Below are positions 43,413-53,686 of a stretch of DNA of 64,000 nt, piece after piece. The position numbers were made by a program, and so were the translations under genes. Origin of the DNA: Torymus aiolomorphi (lineage: Eukaryota; Arthropoda; Insecta; Hymenoptera; Torymidae). The DNA is taken from positions 65,670,522 to 65,734,521 of the forward strand of contig CM070877.1 in NCBI GenBank assembly GCA_036365515.1, given 5' to 3'. The notes under the pieces were generated by a model. It did no database searches and had not been told where the DNA came from. It saw only the letters and a list, made by a program, of their open reading frames with translations. Position 1 is the stretch's first letter, and the number at the start of each line of letters is the position of its first letter.

Positions 43413-43665
43413 CATTATTTACAATTTTATATACATAACATTTTACAAAAATAATTCCGCCGGCCATACACAGGACACAGGACATTCCATAAATTTCGAC
43501 AAGATCAGAATACTAGACAAAGAACCGAACTATTTCAAGCGCACTTTTTCCGAGATGATGCACATACACTACTACAATAATACACTCAACCATATGGAAT
43601 ATACCCATTTCTTAAAAAACGCATATAAAAAGACTATAGATACTATCAGGAAGCTACACATTTAA
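43408..43665 (+). pseudogene. Penelope-like element, C-terminal GIY-YIG region fragment
   Basis: The tail of an 85-residue frame: 'AGHTQDTGHSINFDKIRIL' and 'KRTFSEMMHIHYYNNTLNH' match the end of the GIY-YIG endonuclease of Penelope-like retroelements (H-x4-H-x-I-x-F, then K-R-x-x-x-E-M-x-H-I). The 5' part is missing and replaced by a MITE. The sequence to about 44400 is its 3' region. It is non-functional alone. Confidence 0.72.
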
Positions 43666-44300
43666 ATTCATAATATTTACAATTGCTTTCTACGTGTTTA
43701 CAACCTCTTTTCTCTATCACTCTACTGTCTTGTTTCGTACTGTAGAATCAGATGAGCATGCGATTAGAGAGGTGGCACACCTAATATGCGGGAGTCTCCG
43801 TATTCTAATCGTATGGGTTTCTCCCACTACTCCTCACCGCTTGCGCTCCTGTTCCACCGGTGTGAGCGAGGCAACCGCTATCCCTCACTATTTCCCTCTC
43901 CCGACCCCTACCACCTCTTTCCTTTCTATCCTAACAGTTATTCATTACACCTTAATTTTAATTTATCTTTAGTGTCATTTTGGAGTTTGCCCAATATAGT
44001 TGGGCATTTCCAAAATTGACGATGTGTGGAAAACGTCATAGACTGTAAGTTATTACCATTACTTCATTTTTTTTAACAAATATTCTTTCATATACGTATT
44101 GCATTTTAATTTCTTAAGTTATTAAAAACTCTAATTATATTCTATAGTGATTTGGCGACGTTGCGTTCGTGAGGAGAAGTTCAAACTCCTCGTAGACGAA
44201 GCTAATATGTTATAATATTGTTTTTATGGTATGTTTTTTACATATTTTGTCTAATATTGTTTTTTTGTATATAAATCTACATGTTTAAAACTATGCTTTC

Positions 44301-44345
44301 GTAGCCCTGATGAAGAAAGTAACAACACTTTCGAAACGTTGGTGT
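44301..44345 (+). ncRNA. Hammerhead-like motif of a Penelope-like element
   Basis: CTGATGA (44307-44313) and GAAAC (44333-44337) are bridged by a 5-bp stem (GAAAG with CTTTC). This is the usual hammerhead remnant in the terminal repeats of Penelope-like elements. I did not find a clear cleavage triplet with stem III, so it may be degenerate or act only as a dimer. Confidence 0.4.
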
Positions 44346-44521
44346 AATAAATTCATCAAAACAAATTGGTTCGTCTCGAGTCCGTTTTTTACTCCTTCAA
44401 ATAATTACAACCTACGAATGTATTTCAAACACTTCAAAATAAATAAATAATTTTAACAAATCATTGATTTTTTACATAAATAATCTATATAGCTTATATA
44501 GGCGAAAATGACCACAATCTT

Positions 44522-44600
44522 TCAAGCGAGTGATAGCGTAATGGATAGGGTGCCTGCGCAGGAACCCAAAGTTCGTGAGTTCGATTCTCAGTTGGGTCGG
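44522..44600 (+). repeat. tRNA-related sequence (SINE head or tRNA pseudogene)
   Basis: 'TAGCGTAATGGATAGGGTGC' resembles an A box and 'GAGTTCGATTCTC' a B box, spaced as in tRNA genes. The acceptor ends (TTTCAAG and TTGGGTCGG) do not pair, so it is not a functional tRNA. Confidence 0.4.
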
Positions 44601-44705
44601 AAATTTTATATATCGTTTTTTTCTACGATAATGTATTTGCTATCCATTGAGGAAACAAGTTTCATTAACGAATAAGCGGTATGTATTATTTTTGTATGTT
44701 TGTAT

Positions 44706-44815
44706 TGTCACGAGATTTTTCACGTGATTAATCACGTGAGAAATCGCGCCAAATCGTCACGTGAGAAATCAAGTAATGAATCATATGATTAATCACGTGA
44801 TTTTTTCGCCAGGGA
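44706..44815. repeat. Short relative of the CANNTG palindromic element
   Basis: Four CACGTGA/TCACGTG motifs and CATATGATT within 110 bp, ending 'CACGTGATTTTTTCGCCAG' like the terminus of the element at 24385-26585. Confidence 0.6.
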
Positions 44816-46037
44816 AACGCAGGACCAGTAAGACGGGCACTGGTACATCGGGTTGGGCCAAGCCGAGGTAGGCGAGCGAAAGCTCAACTAATCTTGCTAA
44901 ATTAAACGACCTACTTTGGCCCAAGTATGGGAATGGACTCGGTGTGGCAGTGGTACCCAGGCTTTGACGGATGGCATGATTATTCGAATGCCGTTCAAAC
45001 CTCGAATGGAAGTCGGCGGATTACTAGAACCGCCGCCATGCTACCGACATGTATGACTCTGAGTCTTTACGCTCCATTGTAATCAGAGTTCGGTACCCAG
45101 CTCATGGGGTCGCCGATCGAGGTTAACCGATCTCCAATATACTGACTGAATATGGCTTTAGATACAATCGGATTGGTACCTAGGGGTCTAAGTGGGTATA
45201 CAAAGCTAAAGACAGCCCGAAGGGACGCCAGCCCATCCTTAGCGGACCGTCTAGTACACACACCAAAGAATGTCGGCGACCAGGAAGGGAATCCACAAGC
45301 GTCGCGTCGTCCAGCACGCTGATGCCTGACTCATCGTTGACGTGGTTTGTGCTGATTGGCCCTTGAAAATTACCTCAGCCGTAGTACGGCAATCAAGGCC
45401 GTATTTGTTGTGTATGGCTCTTCCATTTCTCTCTTCTGCTGTACAAGTCGGCTTGAATTCGTTAGTTTCTGTCGAAAGTGGAAAATTCCATATAATTTCG
45501 ACTGAAATAATTTTGATATAATGGAATTCAAATAATTTGACTAGGCAAAATTTAAGAGTGCAAAGATGGAAAGGCATCATCTATTTTTGCACGTTAACAA
45601 ATATTTTGCTGATATTAAAAGAGAGAGAAAAAGCGAAGTTAAATTATTAATTTAATTAATTAATTCGCGAAGGCAGACAATAGAAAATTTACGTAGCTTC
45701 GGCAATTGATGCGGGCTTCCATCGAGGATGATGGCCTCAGCAATCTTCCACCGTTGAAGTCGTAGTTGTGACGGCGTTGAGGCAATCATGTTTCGGAGCG
45801 ACGGACGCTCACGGCACAGAACAATGCAGCTTCTTCCTTACAGTTCACTGGAACTCGAAGTATGCTCGCATGATACAATAAACGCATGAAAAATAACAAA
45901 ATAATAAGCAAAAATACAAAAATACGAGTGACCCGGAACGCTGAGGTGAAGAACTCTCCTCCTGTCTACCAATAGAGGGGATTTCATAGTAGAAAGCCGT
46001 TGTCCGAAACGCGAAAGTAACGTGGTAAAAGTCCACC
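44816..46037. other. Unassigned sequence, no gene seen
   Basis: Moderately GC-rich at 44830-45440, then AT-rich. The small frames show no domain. Confidence 0.4.
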
Positions 46038-46442
46038 ATGTTACAAATTAATCACATTAAAATATCTTTTGATTTCGTTAAAAAAGTAATTTATTTTACT
46101 GATGGAGCTGGGCAACATTTAAAAAATAAACACAACTTTCAGAATCTTCATCATTATGAAGATTTTTCTGTTGAAGCTGAGTGGCATTTTCATGCAACTG
46201 CTCACGGAAAAGATGCATGTGATGGGATTGGTGCTTCCGTAAAAAGCAATGCTAGGCGGGCAAGTTTGCGTAAAATATCTGATAATTATATATTGACACC
46301 ACAAGACCTTTACGAGTGGGCAACTAAATATTTTGAAAATATTGTTTGCTTTTTTTCACCAAAAGACAAATATTTAGAAACTGAACTAAAATTAAAACAA
46401 AGATTGGAATTAGCAAAAATAGTACCTCCCAAGCGGAAATGA
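46038..46442 (+). pseudogene. Transposase fragment, same family as 37295-39135
   Basis: 'VIYFTDGAGQHLKNKHNFQN', 'EAEWHFHATAHGKDACDGIG' and 'RRASLRKISDNYILTPQDLY' match the C-terminal third of the other transposase, including the second Asp and the Glu. The N-terminal two thirds are missing. The last few codons come from the foldback element inserted at 46428. Confidence 0.8.
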
Positions 46443-47052
46443 TTTTCTATAATAAAAGTTCAAAAAAGTTTATAACTGATATTAGCAGATTATAAAGTCA
46501 GGATTTGAGACTTTTATAAAAGTTTAAAACTGTTATAAATAGTTATAAATAGTTATTTACTTTTATAAGTTTTTTGGATCGTCGTAAAAATTTAAATCTT
46601 TGACCAGTAAAAAAAGTTAGTAACTGATAATAACTTTTACGAATGTTTACTAATTTGTACTAATTGAAATTTATAATTATTTGTATTTTGGAATATCCAT
46701 ATTAATAAAATTTCTTTCTTATAAAAAGTGAATAATTAATAAAGCTTTTGAAACTATTAATAACTATCATTATTAAATAAAAAAAGTTTATAACAGATAA
46801 TAACTTTTTGTAGATTGATTTTATGGTTATGCGCCGCGGCCCAAAAAAGTAAGTAAAAGTTTATTACTGTTATAAACTTTTCTTAGAGGTTCATAACGGA
46901 AAAAAACTGTTGATTGCTTTTATAAATTGTTACTATAGTCTCAAATCCTACCTTTATAAACAGTTATTAACAGTTATAAAATTTATTTAAAAATTATAAA
47001 AAATTATATATTCTTATTAATCATTATTTACTAAGTTTTATTTTCGTCTGGG
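46428..47052. mobile_element. Foldback element, second copy of the 27225-27850 family
   Basis: Ends CCCAAGCGGAAAT and ATTTTCGTCTGGG. It shares 'GTCAGGATTTGAGACTTTTA' and 'TTGATTTTATGGTTATGCG' (complement of the 27430 region) with the first copy. It truncates the transposase fragment. Confidence 0.85.
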
Positions 47053-47410
47053 CTCGAACTCTGTCATTCCATTGCATTAAATTGCTTGCAGAGAGTAAAA
47101 GGCTAGAATTAAAACGATTTTCAGCATCAGAAACGTTCGAATTATACCCTCCTATCAAAAAGTGAAAGAATGTAAAAATCAGAAGGAAAAATAAACAAGT
47201 ATCAAAAAAAGATCTATCCAAATTAATTCAAATAAAAATAAAGAAAAAGAAATAAACAAAAAATTTAAATGATCTGGGATTTAAGTGGACTTTTATAAAA
47301 GATAATGTTAAAAAAATTGATTATATGATATAATTTAAGTATAAAACAACGAAATAGTGCCGTAGATCAGTAACAGTGCATTTCAGCGCAGCGCGGAGAG
47401 CGGGCCCGGC
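47053..47410. other. AT-rich, no gene seen
   Basis: Ends in a short GC-rich stretch (CAGCGCAGCGCGGAGAGCGG) next to the LINE tail. Confidence 0.35.
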
Positions 47411-47417
47411 CGCACGC

Positions 47418-48105
47418 CTAATATTTATTTATTTATTTAAACCAGAGTAGTACATGTTGTATTACATGTTATTGCTTACTTCAGGACATAGTTACATGTC
47501 TGAAGCAGCAAACATCCTATAGAGGTAGACATAGCTACCTGTACATAGGTCCGGTGCACTTAAAACTAAAAAAACTTAAGTAATTTACAAACTAGGCATG
47601 GAATCGAAGATTCCACTATAAATAATATATTCGGTCCACAGTTGATTATCTCACCCATACTGGAAAGTTAAATTTTCATTTATTTATTTATTTTATTTAT
47701 TTTTTTTTTGTTTAAATTCTAGAATATATTAGTACCAATTCATATTTTTAGCTTTTTCTTATTATAATTTTTTGCGATATCCAGAACTTTAAGATTTGGA
47801 TTAGATTTCGGAAGACAATTAAATACTTGTATCGCTCTGACATAGTTATCTTTATCACTAACAGTTTTCGAACACTTTGGTGGTATTATAAGTTTATTTC
47901 TAATTTTGCTAGTCGATGTTAAGTATAAATTCTTAAGTTCATTATAATGATACGTTACACATTCGTAAGCAAAAATTTGTTTTAGATTCAAAGGGTTGTC
48001 TCGATTGAAAATATTTTTGTTTACAATTTTTAAAATCCTATTTTGGATGTTTTGTAGTAGTTTTAAGTTGTTTTTATATGCACCACTCTGTGTTTTCAAT
48101 TTTAT
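47418..48105 (-). mobile_element. 5'-truncated Jockey-type LINE
   Basis: A minus-strand LINE 3' end with a TTTATTTATTTATTTA tail (complement of (TAAA)n) at 47421-47437, 3'UTR to about 47740, and the end of ORF2 at 47740-48099. Its 3'UTR motifs (ACATAG.TAC, TGTACATAGGTC) match those at 29820-29870, so it is the same family as the LINE at 29706-32760. Confidence 0.8.
47740..48099 (-). pseudogene. LINE ORF2 C-terminal fragment
   Basis: A 119-residue frame: 'NLKLLQNIQNRILKIVNKN' and 'YHYNELKNLYLTSTSKIRNK' are typical of the post-RT C-terminus of Jockey-like LINEs. It is truncated upstream, where it meets a foldback minisatellite. Confidence 0.75.
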
Positions 48106-48152
48106 TACTTATGAACCCTTCATTTCTCCAACTTGAAACTTTAGGGTTTTGT

Positions 48153-49039
48153 CCCCGTTGAAAATATCCACCTGGAATACCAGCTGGAATTCCAGGTGGA
48201 TATCTAGCTGGAATCCCAGCTGTACCTCCTTTTTTTGGACAAACTCTAAGTGGATTACTAGCTGGAATGCCAGGTGGATATTCACCTGGAATTCCAGGTA
48301 TGTATCCAAATGAAATTTCGGCTGGTATATTGTTACAGTTTTTTTTTACGAACTCCGAGTGGGTTGCTAGCTGGAATTCCAGGTGGATATCCAGCTGGAC
48401 ATTCCAGTGAGATTGGAAAAGTCATGCGTACGATGCCATTTGATTTCCTTATCTACCCTTCGCGTTACTTAGTTAGTAAAGGGAGTTTGCTCCAGCTCGC
48501 CGCCTAGCGGATAGCGGCAGAGATCGCCGCTCCGCTAAGCTGCGGCGCGCACCGAGCGGAACCGTCTTCTCGGCTGCTTCCCCCACTTTACTGAGTTAGG
48601 GCGCTGGCAATCTCTGCGGCTCCGCTAGACGGCGAGCTGGAGCAAACTCCCCTTACTAAGTAAGTAATGCCAAGGGTAGATAAGGAAGACAAATGGCATC
48701 GTCCGGACACTTTTCCAATGTCGTCGAACTACGAGGCGTGCCTTGTTTTTGGGATGTCTTTACATACCTGGAATTCCAGGTGGAATATTCAGCTGGATAT
48801 CCACCTGGAATTCCAGCTAGCAAGCAACCTACTCGGACTTCGTAAAAAAAAAGCTGTAACAATATACCAGCCGAAATTTCAAGTGTAGCCAGAAATTTCG
48901 AAATTTCTGGCTACATACCTGGAATTCCAGGTGGATATCTACCTGGAATTCCAGCTAGTAATCCACTCGGAGTTTGTCCAAAAAAAGGAGGTACAGCTGG
49001 AATTCCAGCTGGGATTCCTGGTGGATATTTTCAACGGGG
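48153..49039. mobile_element. Foldback element built from CTGGAATTCCAG units
   Basis: Ends CCCCGTTGAAAATATCCACC and GGTGGATATTTTCAACGGGG are perfect inverted copies. Each arm has several 'AGCTGGAATTCCAGGTGGAT' variants. A second inverted pair ('GGGAGTTTGCTCCAGCTCGCCG' type at about 48480 and 48630) lies at the centre. No coding capacity. Confidence 0.85.
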
Positions 49040-49289
49040 GTGGCTTAAGACTTGTACTTTCGAATGGTAAAATTTATTTTGAAAAAAATATGGTATCCTT
49101 TGAGAGAAATGACTCTGAACATTCATCTTGGACTTTCGACTAGAAGAAAGCGTTTCGGAGAAAAAACAATAGCACTGTTAGAAAGAACAGGAAAAATCTA
49201 TCGATATGTCGTTTGTTTTTTTTTCGAGAGACTCAGGGTATGATTATGAGCGAGTTGAACAGAGCGCATTTTACGCGAAAAAGGAGCCG
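49040..49289. other. Spacer before the gypsy element
   Basis: No gene seen. It ends in the target site CGTG. Confidence 0.35.
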
Positions 49290-49293
49290 CGTG

Positions 49294-49619
49294 AGTTATG
49301 TGGCAAGCCCCGGTGGATCACCAAGGAAAGGTAACACACACACAGGTAACACTCGCCAAAGTAAGTAATCGAACAAAGGGTGTTGATTAGAATAATGATT
49401 TATTAAAACGTCGGATGCCCGACAGAGACTGGTGATCGTCGATGCGAAGTGCAGTAAGAGAGTATAAAGAGAGTATATATGTATAAAGTATATATGAAAA
49501 GTATATATTGCATCTTCATTGTCTTCTGGCTTCTCTTTGTCCATGCAGATTCCATTCGGAGCGATAAGGGGGCTGGCTGGCCGATGCGTCTAAGTACCTA
49601 TGTGGTGACTCATATAAGT
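49294..49619 (-). repeat. Gypsy 3' LTR
   Basis: Nearly identical to 55848-56181. It lacks the short 'GTTACAG'-type insertion present in the other LTR (near 55967), and a few substitutions separate the two. Confidence 0.93.
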
Positions 49620-49693
49620 TCTCCATGGCCAAGTTCAATGACGTCCTCGTCTTTGATATCCGTATCTTTGGACTTTTTGGTAAGTTGCAGCCG

Positions 49694-51120
49694 TTATTTC
49701 TTGACTTTTATTTTGTATATTAAGTAAATCGATGTAATCGTTATGAACAGCAATACTAATATAATTGAACTTGTAGACAGGACGAATTCGGTTCTAATTT
49801 GATTAGAAACTGGCATATTTAGTGTAGGTGATGTCAAAGTTTTTAGGGGTTCGAAATTCAACTGGTGGTCTTTGATAACTAAAGGTGAAATTAGGCTGGA
49901 TTGTTCCATTTCACCAAGATTTTCGTCAAGTCGGTATCCCTGTACTTGTACATCATTTCCTTGTATTTCATATGTTCCTCGGATCATCAATTGGTCATTA
50001 TCATGTTTAACCTTGATCGGATAATTACTCGATACTAGCGTTAAATTTTCAGATAATTTGTATGTCAGTATTAAAGGTGGACTAATTGAAATGATAATCG
50101 GTTTGACTCTTTCCGTTATAATTTGTTGACATAAAAAATTCTTTTCGTACATCTGTCGGCACTTATTAGCAAATAGTTTTATAGATGTCCCGGTCAAACT
50201 CCATGGCGTGGTGATAACTTCTGTCTGATTGTTGTAATTGATTATAGCAAGTCTTTGATGGAGTGAAAATTCGATAGGATTAAGGATAGGGATTTTGATG
50301 GTGTATACAATAAGATTTTGTGTGAATGCAATTGATCCCTGAGCAAAGCGAAAATCTAGCAAATTATGGTAGTGTAATATTAACTCTTTCTGAGAGTAGA
50401 TTGCCAATAAATGTACACGTATATCCGATATTTGGTCATATGTTAACAATTCTAAGTCGAATATTTGTTCATTGAAAATAAATGATCTTTTAATTTTATT
50501 AAGTAATCCGAGAAAATGTTGCTCCTGGGTTATGAGAGTCATGATCGCTTCAAATAGATTTGATTGCAAAGTTTGGTAATTTACAGTTTTCCACATGTCT
50601 TTTAAATTTTTATTAATTATATTCGTGTTGTTATTTATTTGTTTACTTATCGTATTTATTATGCTTATTGACTTATTTAAAGTAAATATATTTTCCTGTT
50701 TTTGATTTTGTAGAGAATTTAAGTAGTTGTTTATCTTTTCTAAATCGTTTGCATCTGGGTTCCCAAAAATGTATTTTATAGCTGTGCCTAATCCGTTTAT
50801 TAACCCTCTCTTCGTTCTCATGTTTGATGGCATTATTATTTGTAGATTCTGGTGTATTTCATTACATAGAATTTCGGCTGGCTTTAATAAACTTGATTCT
50901 CTTAATTCGCCTTGGTTAGATAATATTGTATAGCTAGCTTTTATATGTTTGAAAGTTTTCAAAAGCGTAGTAACGTCGATGTTGAAATGTAGGTAATGAT
51001 AACTTCCAACTATTCTTCCAGTTCCTTGTTGGTAATCGTAATGTGTCTGATTTTGGTTGATTTCGCTACTCTCCACGAACAGTGCTATGAGCATCAAGAT
51101 TAGTGCCGTCTTGTCCTGTA
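49694..51120 (-). CDS. env: Errantivirus-type Env glycoprotein
   Basis: The C-terminal two thirds of a long minus-strand frame shared with integrase. A hydrophobic stretch ([12 protein letters not shown]) near 51100 is a possible signal peptide. The furin-type site R-T-K-R (about 50808-50820) is followed by a fusion-peptide-like G-L-I-N-G-L-G-T-A segment and F-G-N-P-D, as in errantivirus and baculovirus F-type proteins. The C-terminus has one membrane segment ([18 protein letters not shown]) and a short basic tail. A splice acceptor-like CTTCTTCTTTACAG/G lies just upstream (exon start about 51115), suiting expression from a subgenomic RNA. No stop interrupts it. Confidence 0.87.
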
Positions 51121-53686
51121 AAGAAGAAGTTTTTCTTATTCTTTTGGCACTTCTTAAATTGTATCGGCGTTCTTGATCATGTATATAGCAACCTAACGAG
51201 GGGCCTTGTGTCTCTACAAGTAATTTTTGATATCGTGGTGCGGTTTTGTCGCGTTGTTGTTGATGGGTTTTCATATAAATTTCTTTATTTTCTAACGATT
51301 TGTCAGGACTATTAGGTAACTTTTGTTGCTCTTTTTGGTTTCTATATAGCGTGTCATAAAAAGGTAAAATTTCATTTTTTCTGATTTCATTATATCTTTC
51401 TATGGTATCGGCATCGGGTTCGATAATGTGTTTCTGTAGTTCGTCATAAGGTCCATATAACAGTGTAAAAGGCGTATAGTTAGTTGTAGAGTGTATACTC
51501 TGATTGTATATTAAGAGAGCGTTGATCATAAGATTTTTCACTGTTTCTGTTGGATTTTGATTGGATAAAATACTTAATTTTTCCTTTAGGGTTGAATGCA
51601 GTCTTTCTATGGGTCCATTCGATGTATGTCTGTTTATCGTTGTCTGATGATATTGAATTTTATGTATGCGGCAAAACTCCTTAAATACTGTTGAGCTGAA
51701 TTCACTTCCGTTGTCTGTCGCAATTTTATCCGGAAAGTTATGGTGTGAGGCAAAGTGTCTCAATTTGTTTATCATGGTCGTGGCATTTCCATCTGGTAGA
51801 TAATAAGCTTGAGCATATTTGGAAAAAATATCTATAATTGTTAAAAATTTATCCTTGTTGAAATGAAATACGTCCATGTGTATATGTTCGAGCTGTCTTC
51901 TAGCTATAATAGGGCCGTATGTTTCTGTTTCATATGGGTTTCTCTCATACTTATGCTCTAGGCATATCTCACATTGATTTATAAAATTTTGAACAAGTCG
52001 ATCCATATTAAGTGTATAGAGTTTTCTCTTAAAGTGTAATAAGGTCTCTCGAATACCGTTATGATTTTAATTATGATATGTCTCGAGTTCTTTTATGAAA
52101 TTATTTTTATCAATCGTAGGTGTATACGTGGTTGTTTTGATTAGTTTTAATTTTTCATTGAAATGATCCTTCAATATTCTATACGTAATTCTTTCCAATT
52201 CTTCGGTCGTAAAGTAGATACCATATTGCTTATCGGCTTTAATATTTTCCTTGAAAAACTTAAGTAAATGTGTTTCTGCATTTGATTTATTAATTTTCAC
52301 CATGTATTGTACTTTAAGTTTATCTTTGTTTACTTTTAAGTTGTAATCATTTCCTCCTTTTATGATAATGCTGTAATTAAAAGCGTGAACATTTTTGTCT
52401 GTTATAGGTAGTGAAAAGGTCGGATTTTCTTCAGCTGTGTGGACTATTGCCATGTCGTCGTCAAATATTTCGTCCATTTCTTCAGGTGCATCGTCAGGTG
52501 TTTGAGGCACCATTGAGAGTGAGTCTTCTTCTATTGTTTTATTAGCATTAATTTCAATTCGACTCAGTGCGTCGGCGACATAATTTTCAGAACCCTTTTT
52601 GTATTTTATTGTGTAATCATATTCTTCTAATCTTAGTCTCCATCTAATCAGTCTAGCGTTAGGCGTTTTTAAAGAATACAGTCAGGTTAATGGCTTATGA
52701 TCTGTTTCGATCGTAAATTTCTTACCATAGATATACGGTCTCAATTGTCTACATGTTTCCACTATTGCCAGTAATTCTTTCTCTATCGCCGGATAGCTTT
52801 GTTCTGCTGAGTTTAATGTTCGTGAATAACACGAGATAAGATGTTGTTCTTGGGATAAAACTGCACCTATTGCTAAGTTTGAGGCGTCGGTTGTGATAGT
52901 AAATGGTTTGGTCAAGTCTGGGTAGACGAGCACTGGTGCGTTAGTGATCAATTCTTTGAGTTTCTCGAACACTTCTTTATAGTCTTTATCGTCCGGATCT
53001 ATTTTTTCTTTTTTCTTGAGTGTTTTTGTCATTGGTTTCGCTATTTTTGCGTAATTTTTTATGAACTTTCTGTAAAAGCCGGTTAGTCCTAAAAATATTC
53101 TAACTTCTTTTTGGGTTTTACGTATCGGATATTTTAGAATTGCTTTGATCTTATCGGGATTTGGTTTGATTCCGTCTGCTATTATTATATGGCCTAAAAA
53201 TGGAACTTCTTTCCTTAGAAATTCACTCTTATCTAATTGAATTTTTAAACCATATTGCTCTAGTTCTTCGAATATTAGCTTCAGATGTTGTAAATATTCT
53301 TGGAGTGATTTCGAAAATATTACTATATCATCCATGTAAACGAACCAGAATTTATGTAGATATTTCATTAAAATTCTATCCATCAGACGTTGAAAAGTAG
53401 CCGGAGCGTTTTTTAAACCAAAAGGCACTCTGACATATTCATAGTGTCCGTTTTCTACGGTAAACGCTGTCTTTTCAATTGAATCTTTGTTGACGGGTAT
53501 TTGGTGGAAACCTTGTGCTAAATCTAATGTACTAAAGTAAGAACATTTGCCCAGATTTTCTAGAATGTCGTCCATTCTAGGTAATGGATATTTGTCTTCA
53601 ATGGTGTTGTCGTTTAATTTACGAAAACTATTACCATTCTCCATTTTTTTCTTCCACTTGCATCTTCTTTCTTCGGAACTATCCAT
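51120..53686 (-). pseudogene. pol: Gypsy pol: reverse transcriptase, RNase H, integrase
   Basis: RT carries L-x-D-L-A-Q-G-F-H-Q (near 53520) and the Y-M-D-D box (about 53325-53340). RNase H starts with TTDASNLAIGAVLSQ near 52890. In-frame nonsense codons lie at 52682-52684 (TGA) and 52067-52069 (TAA). Integrase follows: the finger Cys pair in C-E-I-C-L-E-H, catalytic [17 protein letters not shown] and a Glu in [13 protein letters not shown]. The frame then runs into env without a stop. The join with gag-protease at about 53645 needs a shift in a T7 run. RT and integrase active sites are present, but the element cannot make full-length Pol without the breaks being suppressed. Confidence 0.9.

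Noticed and set aside
44522..44600. Functional tRNA gene
   Set aside because: A and B boxes are recognisable but the acceptor stem does not pair; a SINE or pseudogene is more likely.
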